Shown here in pieces: positions 52,149-60,087 of a stretch of 60,087 bases of DNA. Position numbers and translations under genes: made by a program. The notes under the pieces are model-generated. The model was not told the DNA's origin. It saw only the letters and a list, made by a program, of their open reading frames with translations, and searched no databases. The DNA comes from an uncultured Muribaculaceae bacterium (GTDB taxonomy: Bacteria; Bacteroidota; Bacteroidia; Bacteroidales; Muribaculaceae), in NCBI GenBank assembly GCA_934590135.1, contig CAKTOT010000004.1, forward strand, positions 1 through 60,087, in the 5' to 3' direction. Each line of letters starts with the position of its first letter. The first letter of the stretch is position 1.

Positions 52149-53294
52149 ATGTCTGTAACCATCAAACCCATAGCACCGGTCAAGAAAAGCCTCAGGCAGT
52201 ACGTCCACTTCGGCATAGACTTATACAAGGACAACAAGTACTTTGTCCCGCCGTTGGTGCTTGACGAAATCAATACATTGTTGCCTGAAAAGAACCCGGC
52301 TTTCGACTTCTGTCAGGCGCAGTCCTATATGGCTTACCGCGATGGAAAGCCCGTGGGACGTATCACCGGCATCATCAATCAACGTGCCAACGAAAAATTC
52401 GACGAGAAGACTCTACGCTTCGGCTTTGTCGACTTCATCGATGACGACGAGGTGGTTGATGCCCTGTTCCGCGCAATACAATTGTGGGGACATAATCATG
52501 GTATGACCAAGATTGCCGGGCCTATGGGCTTCACCGATATGGACCGCGAAGGTATGCTCGTGGATGGTTTCGAAGAACTGGGCACACAGGCCACGATATA
52601 CAATTATCCGTATTATGCGCGACATATGGAGCGCCTCGGATTCGTCAAGGAAGCCGATTGGATTGAATACCGCATCAAGGTGCCTGAACAAATCCCCGAG
52701 CGCTACGCCCGTATCGCCGACATCGTGGCACGCAAGTTCAATTTGCGCCCGTTGCAGATGACCTCACGCAAGGCCATAGCTCAGCGCTACGGCCAAGCCA
52801 TATTCGAGCTTATCAACCGTTCCTATGGTGAGTTGTACGGCTTTGTATCCTTGACCCAGAAGCAAATCGACCATTATATAGATATGTACCTCGGGCTGTT
52901 GCGCCTCGAAGACGTATGTCTGGTGGTGGATGCCGAGGACACGCTCGTGGGCGTGGGTATATCCATGCCGTCCCTGTCCAAGGCGTTGCAACGCAGCGGC
53001 GGACGACTGTTCCCCACCGGATGGTATCACCTGTTGCGCGCCATCCGCGGCCATGCCGATACAGTGGACTTGATGCTGATAGCCATTGCGCCCGAATATC
53101 AGGGTAAGGGTGTCAACGCCCTATTGTTTAGCACTTTGATACCGCAATATGTGGCCAATGGCTACGAATATGCCGAGTCAAATGTCGAGCTCGAATCCAA
53201 TTCGAACGTGCAAAAACAATGGGAATACTTCGAACGCCGTCAGCACCGCCGTCGCCGCTCGTGGTCCAAAGCCCTGGATGACAATATAAAATAG
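52149..53294 (+). CDS. GNAT-like N-acetyltransferase family protein, function unknown
   Basis: A 381-residue cytoplasmic protein. The N-terminal half (FGIDLYKDNKYFVPPLVLDE, SYMAYRDGKPVGRITGIINQ, GFVDFIDDDEVVDALFRAI) and the C-terminal half (VGVGISMPSLSKAL, LMLIAIAPEYQGKGVNALLF) each have GNAT-like strands; the last segment resembles the acetyl-CoA-binding Q/RxxGxG/A motif (EYQGKGVN). I know it as a conserved Bacteroidota family without a defined substrate. ATG 52149 was selected because the upstream in-frame part overlaps the kinase-like gene. It follows that gene by 32 bp. Confidence 0.7.
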   Translation: MSVTIKPIAPVKKSLRQYVHFGIDLYKDNKYFVPPLVLDEINTLLPEKNPAFDFCQAQSYMAYRDGKPVGRITGIINQRANEKFDEKTLRFGFVDFIDDDEVVDALFRAIQLWGHNHGMTKIAGPMGFTDMDREGMLVDGFEELGTQATIYNYPYYARHMERLGFVKEADWIEYRIKVPEQIPERYARIADIVARKFNLRPLQMTSRKAIAQRYGQAIFELINRSYGELYGFVSLTQKQIDHYIDMYLGLLRLEDVCLVVDAEDTLVGVGISMPSLSKALQRSGGRLFPTGWYHLLRAIRGHADTVDLMLIAIAPEYQGKGVNALLFSTLIPQYVANGYEYAESNVELESNSNVQKQWEYFERRQHRRRRSWSKALDDNIK

Positions 53295-53383
53295 TGTAGA
53301 GACACACATACATACACATACATACAACAATAGTGACATTCTGTAACAACCGATGATTCACTCGAAAAACATTTTAGATTGAC

Positions 53384-55048
53384 ATGAAAATTCAGATTAG
53401 ATTATTATCCTTGGCTTTGGCCGGCCTGATGGCATTATCCGCCTTGGCCGAAGCTCCGGCAGGGTATTACAACGGCCTCACGGGGCTCAAGGATGCGGCG
53501 CTCAAAACTGCCGTAAGCAAACTGGCACGCAACTTCACCCGCTCGGGCGAATACGGCACGATATACACCAATCTTAAATACACCTTCCAGAAGACCGATC
53601 TTTATCCCAATAGCAAGCGCTGGTGGGATATGTACTCGGATCAGACGTTCTATTCGCCGAGTTTCTCGGGACTCAACCGCGAACACTCGTTCCCCAAATC
53701 GTGGTGGGGCGGTGCTACAAACGTTCCGCCGTATGTAGACCTCAACCATCTGTATCCCAGCGAAATTAAGGCTAATAGTGCCAAGCTCAACTATCCCCTC
53801 GGCGAAGTGGGACCCAATCCGGAGTTTGACAACGGCGTCTGCAAGGTGGGCTACCCCGTGGCCGGACAGGGCGGCGGTGCCAAGTATGTCTTCGAACCGG
53901 CCGACGAATACAAGGGCGACTTTGCCCGCACATACTTCTATATGGCCACCATATACCAGGATATGACCTGGAAGTACACCTATATGGTATCTTCCAACAC
54001 TTATCCGACACTTAACGCGTGGTCTGTCAATATGCTGCTGCGCTGGCATCGTCAGGACCCGGTGTCCGAAAAAGAGACACGACGCAACGATGCCGTCTAT
54101 AGTGTGCAGAACAATCGCAATCCCTTTATAGATCATCCCGAATTGGCCGAGTATATTTGGGGTAACAAAAAAGGCTTGCCCTACAATCCCGGATCGACCG
54201 AACCTGTCGGCGACCCCGTGCTCACCACCCCCGTGCAGGATATGACTCTCGACTTCGGGCGTGTGGCCATAGGCAAGAGCGCCACGGCACGACTGCTGTT
54301 CAAAGGCGAAAACCTGACATCCGCCGTCAAAGTGCAGAAGTATACCGGCAATGCCGATATGTTTACTCTTGCAGCTGCACAAATACCGGCAGCGCTTATC
54401 GTCACCGAAGAAGGCTATTGGCTCAACATCACCTACACGCCCACCGAAGTCGGCGAGCACACTACGCGCCTGCTTATCAGCGGCGGCGGCGTCAGCGGCT
54501 CGCGCGGCGTGGCGCTCACTGCCGAATGTTGTCCCGTGCCCACACTGAGTCAGATACATGCCACCGATGCAACCGATATTACCGAAGAACAATACGTGGC
54601 CAATTGGGATGCTCCGGCCGGCGAAGATGTGGATTACTATATCGTGACACGCACGATGTACAGCAACGGTACGGCCAAGACCGAAGAACTGGTGGCCGAA
54701 GACAATTCGCTGGTTATTACCGGATTTGCGGATAGCGAAAGCGAAACTTATAGCGTCCGCTCGTCCTACCTGGGCTACGAAAGCGCACCATCCAATGTCA
54801 TTGTGGTCAAACATAACGGCATATCGGACGCTACAATGGATGCACCCTTGGCCGTGGCCGAAACCCCGGGCGGAATACGTCTGATATGCGACCGCGACAT
54901 CGTCGGCCTGCGTATATATAATGTCTCCGGACAACCGGTCGTTACTGCCGAACGCGCCGTCAACAACACTGAGATTATGCTCCCCTCGGGCGTGTATTTC
55001 GTGACTGCGGGCACCGGCACACGCCCCATTAAGGTGGTAGTGCGCTGA
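53384..55048 (+). CDS. Secreted endonuclease I family protein with T9SS C-terminal sorting domain
   Basis: A 554-residue exported nuclease. Residues 1-22 form a signal peptide. The endonuclease I (EndA/NucM) domain covers about 25-270, with NREHSFPKSWWGG (98-110), DLNHLYPS (119-126, catalytic His region), ARTYFYMATIY and NNRNPFIDHPELAEYIW. A beta-sandwich and fibronectin-like region follows (290-480). The final 70 residues (GIRLICDRDIVGLRIYNVSG, LPSGVYFVTAG, KVVVR) match a type A sorting domain used by the type IX secretion system. It should be exported to the surface or medium to degrade DNA. The gldE-gldD genes nearby fit a T9SS-bearing organism. Confidence 0.88.
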   Translation: MKIQIRLLSLALAGLMALSALAEAPAGYYNGLTGLKDAALKTAVSKLARNFTRSGEYGTIYTNLKYTFQKTDLYPNSKRWWDMYSDQTFYSPSFSGLNREHSFPKSWWGGATNVPPYVDLNHLYPSEIKANSAKLNYPLGEVGPNPEFDNGVCKVGYPVAGQGGGAKYVFEPADEYKGDFARTYFYMATIYQDMTWKYTYMVSSNTYPTLNAWSVNMLLRWHRQDPVSEKETRRNDAVYSVQNNRNPFIDHPELAEYIWGNKKGLPYNPGSTEPVGDPVLTTPVQDMTLDFGRVAIGKSATARLLFKGENLTSAVKVQKYTGNADMFTLAAAQIPAALIVTEEGYWLNITYTPTEVGEHTTRLLISGGGVSGSRGVALTAECCPVPTLSQIHATDATDITEEQYVANWDAPAGEDVDYYIVTRTMYSNGTAKTEELVAEDNSLVITGFADSESETYSVRSSYLGYESAPSNVIVVKHNGISDATMDAPLAVAETPGGIRLICDRDIVGLRIYNVSGQPVVTAERAVNNTEIMLPSGVYFVTAGTGTRPIKVVVR

Positions 55049-55115
55049 CCTGCTCAACCGCGGATGCATCATCGCCCTTCTCCGAAACACAGAAACTAAT
55101 CCTCCGTTTTTTTAT

Positions 55116-55853
55116 ATGGGACGTAGAAAACTGAAAAATCCCGACGAACTGGTCAAGCCCGGGCCCTCGGCCACTATGGCCGAGCGCCTGCGCTACCTTG
55201 TAGACCTCACTCGCAAGACCCAAGTGGAGTTTGGCAAGCTCATCAATGTCGACCCCAGCAATATGTCCAAAATCCTATCGGGTAATTATCCGATTACGGA
55301 TGCCATGGTCAATCGCGTGGTGGTCAACCTGGGCGTCTCCAAGGACTGGCTTACCAAGGGTACGGACGTGCCGTATCCCAAGGATGTCGCCGCCGGAGCG
55401 CCGCTGATACCCGAGGTAAGCACCGGTCCGGTGGCCGTGCACGACAAAGACGCAGTAGGCGCACCGGTGTACAACATTGATGCTACTGCCGGATGCGTGC
55501 CTCTGGCTCAGATGTTCACCGAAGAGCACATCATAGGACGTCTCGATCTCCCCGGCCTCGACCGCACTCAACCCATTGTACGTGTCAGCGGCGACAGTAT
55601 GGAGCCCAAGATACGCGATGGCGGATACATCGCGATACGTCAACTCTCCAGAGACGGGTTTATCTACTGGGGAAAAGTCTATTTGGTGGTCACCGAAGAC
55701 TATCGTATGGTCAAGATTGTACGCAAGCACACCGACCCCGAGATGGTCATCCTGCACAGCATCAACCCCGATTACGATGATATGGAAATCGAGCGCAATC
55801 AGATAAAAGCGCTTTTTCTGGTCAACGGAGTATTCAATTACGAAATTTTATGA
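55116..55853 (+). CDS. HTH/S24 peptidase-type transcriptional regulator
   Basis: A 245-residue LexA/CI-like regulator. An XRE-type helix-turn-helix (about 22-80, RKTQVEFGKLINVDPSNMSKILSG) is joined to an S24 domain with catalytic Ser161 in VRVSGDSMEPKIRDGGYIAI and Lys200 in YRMVKIVRKH. Proteins like this repress SOS, phage or stress genes and may self-cleave. There is no phage around it, so a host stress regulator is more likely. It starts 67 bp after the nuclease gene; co-regulation of DNA scavenging or damage genes cannot be judged from the sequence. Confidence 0.88.
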   Translation: MGRRKLKNPDELVKPGPSATMAERLRYLVDLTRKTQVEFGKLINVDPSNMSKILSGNYPITDAMVNRVVVNLGVSKDWLTKGTDVPYPKDVAAGAPLIPEVSTGPVAVHDKDAVGAPVYNIDATAGCVPLAQMFTEEHIIGRLDLPGLDRTQPIVRVSGDSMEPKIRDGGYIAIRQLSRDGFIYWGKVYLVVTEDYRMVKIVRKHTDPEMVILHSINPDYDDMEIERNQIKALFLVNGVFNYEIL

Positions 55854-55926
55854 TGCCACATCGGTATCGCCCGAGTATACTACCGAAAGCATCGTATTTT
55901 GATACAAAGTACGTAACAACAATAAT

Positions 55927-56616
55927 ATGAAGAAATTGGTCGTATCCACAGGCGCCGGGATGAGCGCCGAAAGCGGTATCGCCACCTTCCGTGACGCCGG
56001 AGGCCTATGGAATAATTATCCGGTGATGGACGTGGCCAGTGCCGACGGCTTTGCCCGCAATCCGGCGCTGATACACAAGTTCTATAACGAGCTTCGCAGA
56101 AAAATGTTTGCGGCCGAGCCCAATGCAGGCCACCGCGGACTTGTGGACTTGGAGGAAGACTTTGACGTGCGTATCATCACCCAAAACGTTGATAATCTGC
56201 ACGAACGCGCCGGGTCGTCCAATGTCTTGCACCTGCATGGACAACTGGACTATGTGCGCGCTCTCGATAACGAAAATATACGCTGGCGTCTGACGCCCGA
56301 AGACCCGGATACTACCGTGGATACCGTCATCGAAGGTCACCATGTGCGCCCGGACATAGTATTTTTCCAGGAGGCGGTGCCCAATTTCGACCCCGCCACA
56401 CGTATTGTAGCCGAGGCCGACATCTTTGTCATTATCGGCACCTCTTTGGTGGTATATCCCGCTGCCGCACTTATCAATTATGTGCGGCGCGGTGTCCCCG
56501 TGTTCTATATCGACCCGCGACCCTCCGAAGTGCCCGAAGGCGTGCACATCATTCGCACTGGTGCCGGCGAGGGCGTGGCTCGTTTGGCCGAAATATTACG
56601 CAAATTATACCTTTAA
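55927..56616 (+). CDS. Sirtuin-family NAD-dependent deacylase lacking zinc cysteines
   Basis: A 229-residue Sir2 protein. The NAD motif GAGMSAESGIATFRDAGGLW is at 9-28, TQNVDNLHERAG at 85-96, catalytic His104 in LHLHG, and GTSLVVYPAAALI is conserved. The structural zinc site of canonical sirtuins (two Cys-x-x-Cys pairs) is absent; the protein contains no cysteine at all. Near residue 53, FYNELRRKM resembles the Tyr-x-x-Arg pair of desuccinylase-type (SIRT5/CobB-like) enzymes but with one extra residue. It probably removes acyl groups from lysines; specificity is uncertain. Confidence 0.88.
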   Translation: MKKLVVSTGAGMSAESGIATFRDAGGLWNNYPVMDVASADGFARNPALIHKFYNELRRKMFAAEPNAGHRGLVDLEEDFDVRIITQNVDNLHERAGSSNVLHLHGQLDYVRALDNENIRWRLTPEDPDTTVDTVIEGHHVRPDIVFFQEAVPNFDPATRIVAEADIFVIIGTSLVVYPAAALINYVRRGVPVFYIDPRPSEVPEGVHIIRTGAGEGVARLAEILRKLYL

Positions 56617-56680
56617 CCTGTCAATCTTCAATTTGTAACATCGTAGATTACAGCTCTTTTCTCACTTTTTACTAATTATT

Positions 56681-57994
56681 TTGGAAGACGTAGATTTATC
56701 CCTATCACTATCGCAGTATATTGCTTTGGGTATCGCCCTGGTAGCATTGTGCATCTCCGGATTTGTCTCCGGAAGCGAAATCGCCTTTTTCTCGCTCAGT
56801 GCCAAGCAACGCGAGAAGCTTGAAGAATATGCGTGGGGGCGTCAGGCTCTCCGGTTGCTGGCCAAACCCGAGCGGTTGCTGGCAACAATACTTATTGCCA
56901 ACAACTTGGTGAACGTCACCATCGTCATTTTGGTCAACTACTCGCTTGGCCCGATATTCGAAAATATGGACCCGGTATGGAGCTTCATACTTCAGACGGT
57001 CATTATTACGTTTCTGATATTGCTTTTCGGCGAAATTGCGCCCAAACTCATAGGCAATTCGCGACCGCTGTGGTGGGTGCGCTTTGCCGTGCCGGGGCTC
57101 AAGCTGCTGACCGTACTGTTGGCCGCTCCGGCCAAGCTGCTGATGAAGTCATCGCACATTGTACATCGCGTAGTCACTAAGCAGGCCCAAAATGTCACTA
57201 CCGACGACTTGGCAAGTGCGCTCGAAGTGACTGATGTACAGGCTGATAAGGACAAAGAAATGCTTGAAGGCATACTCCGTTTCGGCCAGACTACGGCGGC
57301 CGAAATTATGACCCCTCGTATTGACATCACCGATATAGATGTCTCCGATGACTACTGCAAGGTGTTGCAGACGGTTATTTCCAGCGGATACTCGCGCCTG
57401 CCGGTCACCGACGGCAGCCAGGACAATATACGCGGCATTCTCTATGCTCGCGACTTGTTGCCTTATGTTGCGGTGAAAGATCCGGCTTTTGACTGGCGGC
57501 GGCTGTTGCGTCAACCTTATTTTGTGCCCGAGACGCGACCTATTGACGACCTCTTGGAGGACTTCCGCCGCCGCCACCAGCATGTGGCCATAGTCGTGGA
57601 CGAGTTCGGTGGAACCCAGGGTTTGGTGACCATGGAAGACGTACTCGAGGAAATCGTGGGCGACATTGATGACGAGTACGATGACACGGCGCCCACCTAT
57701 CGCCGTGTGCGCGAAGATACTTTCGATTTCGAAGGCCGCACGTTGCTCACCGATTTCTTCCGTGTGACGGACATCGACGAGGCCGAGTTTTCGGCCGTTA
57801 CCGAGGATGCCGAGACCATCGGCGGAATGCTCCTGTCCATCAAGGGTGACTTCCCCAAAGAGCGCGAAAGCATCGTCTACGGCGGCGTCCGCTTCACCAT
57901 ACTCACTATCGAAGGTCATCGTATCGGCGATATTCGCGTCACTGTGCTCCCCAAGTCTCAAGACGCAAACGACAATAAGGACAAAGAGTCCTGA
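56681..57994 (+). CDS. gldE: GldE-like CNNM/CorC family membrane protein
   Basis: A 437-residue membrane protein: an N-terminal DUF21/CNNM transmembrane region (about 10-190, including CISGFVSGSEIAFFSLSA and ILIANNLVNVTIVIL), two CBS domains (about 205-330, with IMTPRIDITDID and HVAIVVDEFGGTQGLVTMEDVLEEIVGDI) and a C-terminal CorC_HlyC domain (about 345-427). In Bacteroidota the gene followed by a GldD lipoprotein is gldE, linked to gliding and T9SS function. The start is TTG 56681, inferred from family length. gldD starts 7 bp after its stop. Confidence 0.88.
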   Translation: MEDVDLSLSLSQYIALGIALVALCISGFVSGSEIAFFSLSAKQREKLEEYAWGRQALRLLAKPERLLATILIANNLVNVTIVILVNYSLGPIFENMDPVWSFILQTVIITFLILLFGEIAPKLIGNSRPLWWVRFAVPGLKLLTVLLAAPAKLLMKSSHIVHRVVTKQAQNVTTDDLASALEVTDVQADKDKEMLEGILRFGQTTAAEIMTPRIDITDIDVSDDYCKVLQTVISSGYSRLPVTDGSQDNIRGILYARDLLPYVAVKDPAFDWRRLLRQPYFVPETRPIDDLLEDFRRRHQHVAIVVDEFGGTQGLVTMEDVLEEIVGDIDDEYDDTAPTYRRVREDTFDFEGRTLLTDFFRVTDIDEAEFSAVTEDAETIGGMLLSIKGDFPKERESIVYGGVRFTILTIEGHRIGDIRVTVLPKSQDANDNKDKES

Positions 57995-58000
57995 GCTACG

Positions 58001-58597
58001 ATGCGACGCCTGAGATATTCGGTTGTGCTCATCGCAGCGGTTATGATGCTTGTCGCCTGCTCGGGCGGCGGTGATACGGCCGTGCCTCGTCCGCATGCAT
58101 TTCCGCGTATGTCATTGTATGACACCGTATATCATACTATAGAGGTGCCGCCGGTGAGTTTCGATGTCAATGCCGCTGCCGAGATTGACATACGTCGCAC
58201 GGCGTGTGATATACACTATCCGCGGTATAATGCTACGATATATGTGGGAGTGGCGGCCGTCAAACCCGAAAGCGTGTCTTTTGCCGACCACTTGGCCAAT
58301 CGTATGGAACGCATATCGCTCAACCTTGATGGCGTTTCGGCGCATTACAACGACATTGAGATGCCGTCCGGAAGCATTGCGCGCCTCGTCATTGCCGACG
58401 GCCTTTCGGCCACCCCGATACAAGGCTTGTACGCCGACACCATAAGCGGCATTGTGGTCAGCGCCGCAGCTTTTATGCACGACGGAACGTTGGCACAACG
58501 CGGCCCTGCCGCCATCGACAGTCTTCGCCCTGTCACCGAATCCCTCATCGCCGATATGGCACGCCTGCTACGCTCCATCCGCCGCGTCCGCCGTTGA
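58001..58597 (+). CDS. gldD: Gliding motility lipoprotein GldD
   Basis: A 198-residue lipoprotein: the signal peptide ends in lipobox LVAC with Cys20. PRPHAFPRMSL shortly after is the recognisable GldD segment (proline-rich, then aromatic-Arg). The rest is a compact alpha/beta domain. In Flavobacterium GldD is needed for gliding, and in T9SS-bearing species it accompanies GldE. It lies 7 bp after gldE and is surely co-transcribed. Whether this organism glides cannot be said; many non-gliding Bacteroidales keep the pair. Confidence 0.82.
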   Translation: MRRLRYSVVLIAAVMMLVACSGGGDTAVPRPHAFPRMSLYDTVYHTIEVPPVSFDVNAAAEIDIRRTACDIHYPRYNATIYVGVAAVKPESVSFADHLANRMERISLNLDGVSAHYNDIEMPSGSIARLVIADGLSATPIQGLYADTISGIVVSAAAFMHDGTLAQRGPAAIDSLRPVTESLIADMARLLRSIRRVRR

Positions 58598-59003
58598 CGA
58601 TGGTGTTTGACTATCAGTCTTCTATGCTTTTTTATGTCCTATTATCGACGTAAAAAGGTGGCTTGAAGTGCGGCGGATACCTTGAAAAAAATCAAGTCAT
58701 TCTATTCCTGTGCCCGGTTTTTTTGCACCTGCCTCACCGGTATTGTATTTGACCTTAGGTTCTATCCTTGGGCTTGACATTTGAACAGATAGGTGATAAT
58801 GTATGTTAAAAAGATGTGTGTGACAGCGGTTTTTCACTAATTTTGTACGTTTAATGCCGAGGCAACGCTCGCGATGCTGCAGCAAAGACATATATGATAT
58901 TTTCGGCATAAGTAAGGCGCGAGTGTCCGAGCATATTATAAGCACTGAATACACATCGAATATACACTGAAAAATAAGCTAATAAACACTTCTGCAACAC
59001 TAT
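58598..59003. other. 406-nt intergenic region between gldD and the DUF2723 gene
   Basis: No gene supported. Seen in it: a 5-bp hairpin with an A-rich loop (CTTGA-AAAAAA-TCAAG, near 58682-58697), a T7 run near 58717, and a -7 box TAATTTTG at 58838-58845 for the DUF2723 gene with a leader of about 155 nt. An 85-codon minus-strand ORF here has no recognisable content. Confidence 0.5.
58838..58845 (+). promoter_or_regulatory. -7 promoter box for the DUF2723 gene
   Basis: TAATTTTG followed by T matches TAnnTTTG. No clear -33 TTTG at the expected distance. The resulting leader of about 155 nt contains GCTCGCG and CGCGAGT, which could pair. Confidence 0.45.
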
Positions 59004-60087
59004 ATGAAGCGCTACAATTTAGTCAACAACACCTTGGGATGGCTGTGCTTTGCCATCGCCGCCGTCTCCTATCTGCTTACGATAGAGCCTACGGCAAGTT
59101 TCTGGGACTGCCCGGAATTCATTTCGCAGGGCTTTAAGCTCGAAGTGGGACACCCGCCGGGCAACCCTATATTTATGCTCACAGCCCGATTTTTCGTGAC
59201 TTTATTCGGCGGTGGTGCGCAGACTGCGGCCATAGCTGTCAACTCGATGTCGGCGCTACTGAGTGCGGCCACCATATTGCTGTTATTCTGGACGGTGACA
59301 CATCTCGTGCGCCGCTTGGTGGTACGCGATGATGCGCAGGAAGTTTCGCTGTCCAAGCTGGTGGTCATTATGGCTGCCGGCGTATGCGGCGCATTGGCTT
59401 ACACTTGGAGTGACACCTTCTGGTTCAGTGCCGTCGAAGGCGAGGTTTATGCCTTCTCATCGTTCTGTACCGCCCTGGTGTTCTGGCTCATTCTCAAATG
59501 GGAGAATCGCGCCGACCAGCCGCATAGCGACCGCTATCTTATTCTGATAGCGTATATCATCGGCGTGAGCATTGCCGTGCACCTGCTCAACCTATTGTGC
59601 ATTCCGGCCATAGTCTTGGTGTTCTACTATCGTAAGTTTAAGAGCACCAACGTCAAAGGCTCGCTGCTGGCTTTGGCCGTCAGCGTGGTCATTGTGGCCT
59701 TCATCCTCTACGGTCTTGTGCCGGGCTTTATGAAGGTGGCTCAGGAATTTGAGCTGTTCTTTGTCAATGGGGTGGGGATGTCCTTCAATACCGGCGTGTT
59801 GATATATGCTATATTACTGGTGGCCACGTTCGTATGGACCATTCGCGAGCTGTATCTCCAGCGTTCGGCCGCACGTATCAAGGTAGGCGTCTTTGCCTCG
59901 GTGCTGCTCTCCGGAATGCTCTTTATCGGTCACGGGCTGATGTTAGGCCTGCTGCTGACCGTGGCATTTGCCATATACATCTGGGGCTTTTGCAAGACCG
60001 TCCCCGTACGAGTGTTCAATGTCATCATCCCCGGCATCTTCGTGATATTTGTCGGCTACTCATCGTATGCGCTGCTGCTGATTCGTT
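59004..60087 (+). CDS. DUF2723 / TMEM260-like membrane protein (partial, runs off the edge)
   Basis: The first 361 residues are present. The start MKRYNLVNNTLGWLCFAIAA leads to the family hallmark EPTASFWDCPEFISQGFKLEVGHPPGNPIFML (residues about 28-59, given here in two adjoining motifs: SFWDCPEF and GHPPGNP). At least eight hydrophobic helices follow. The human relative TMEM260 is a protein O-mannosyltransferase, and the fold is that of GT-C enzymes using lipid-linked sugars; Bacteroidota members are likely envelope glycosyltransferases, perhaps for protein O-glycosylation. The early Asp in the first loop fits a GT-C catalytic residue. The 3' end is outside the window. Confidence 0.85.
   Translation, partial: MKRYNLVNNTLGWLCFAIAAVSYLLTIEPTASFWDCPEFISQGFKLEVGHPPGNPIFMLTARFFVTLFGGGAQTAAIAVNSMSALLSAATILLLFWTVTHLVRRLVVRDDAQEVSLSKLVVIMAAGVCGALAYTWSDTFWFSAVEGEVYAFSSFCTALVFWLILKWENRADQPHSDRYLILIAYIIGVSIAVHLLNLLCIPAIVLVFYYRKFKSTNVKGSLLALAVSVVIVAFILYGLVPGFMKVAQEFELFFVNGVGMSFNTGVLIYAILLVATFVWTIRELYLQRSAARIKVGVFASVLLSGMLFIGHGLMLGLLLTVAFAIYIWGFCKTVPVRVFNVIIPGIFVIFVGYSSYALLLIR

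Noticed and set aside
53435..55090. 551-codon ORF antisense to the secreted endonuclease
   Set aside because: The plus-strand gene has signal peptide, catalytic motifs and a sorting domain; the antisense frame has no recognisable domain. Long antisense frames are common here because of codon bias.
58697..58954. 85-codon minus-strand ORF in the gldD-DUF2723 gap
   Set aside because: No recognisable content, and it covers the candidate promoter of the downstream gene.
1..60087. CRISPR arrays, rRNA, insertion sequences, prophage genes, toxin-antitoxin pairs
   Set aside because: Looked for regular spaced repeats, transposase or integrase motifs and small paired ORFs; none seen. The 12-bp array at 27129 is contiguous without spacers and is not a CRISPR.

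Overview
The window is a stretch of chromosome from a member of the Bacteroidota, most likely order Bacteroidales; a Muribaculaceae-like gut lineage is my guess from general protein style, not something shown. The grounds are: promoters of the Bacteroidota type (TAnnTTTG at about -7, TTTG near -33), Bacteroidota-only families (GldD, GldE, a secreted nuclease with a type IX secretion sorting tail, WbqC, viroplasmin-type RNase H, a MraY with the Bacteroidota loop insertion), meso-diaminopimelate-type MurE, and the cell-wall gene order. Genes are tightly packed and there is no rRNA, CRISPR array, prophage or insertion sequence.

Layout. (1) 123-10207, minus strand: a cell-envelope glycan block with four glycosyltransferases, a WaaP/Kdo-kinase-like protein, an LtaS/EptA-type membrane phosphotransferase, an NAD-dependent epimerase, a small membrane protein and a TGS/uridine-kinase-like protein. 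It looks like LPS core or lipid A decoration. (2) 10560-25312, plus strand: housekeeping genes ybeY, mnmG, apt, uvrC, a HAD phosphatase, ribF, trmD, an FKBP isomerase, rfbC-rfbB (dTDP-rhamnose), a large signal peptidase I, wbqC, tsaE and birA. Two parS-like centromere sites (8497-8512 and 13060-13075) sit on either side of ybeY-mnmG and suggest the replication origin is not far away. (3) recO (minus) and a tRNA-Glu / rpsT / tRNA-Glu sandwich at 25358-26754. (4) 27282-51155: the division and cell-wall (dcw) cluster rsmH, ftsL, ftsI, murE, mraY, murD, then ftsW, murG, murC, ftsQ, ftsA, ftsZ. mraZ is missing from its usual place, and the cluster is split between murD and ftsW by seven genes (RNase H, EamA transporter, NamZ-type muramidase, sodium symporter, WYL regulator, membrane protein, acyltransferase). 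(5) 51322-60087: a membrane-anchored kinase-like protein with degraded catalytic motifs directly after ftsZ, a GNAT-like protein, a secreted endonuclease I with a T9SS tail, an S24/HTH regulator, a sirtuin without zinc cysteines, gldE, gldD and the start of a DUF2723/TMEM260-like membrane protein that runs off the right edge.

How it fits together: most of the window builds or remodels the envelope. The dcw genes make lipid II and the divisome, rfbCB and the glycosyltransferase block supply surface glycans, LepB processes exported proteins, and the NamZ/symporter pair may recycle wall fragments. The points I would look at again are the kinase-like protein after ftsZ, the split dcw cluster with its own ftsW promoter, the 12-bp periodic array where mraZ is expected, the parS pair, and the cysteine-free sirtuin. 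All database-type statements here come from motif recognition by eye; no search was run.
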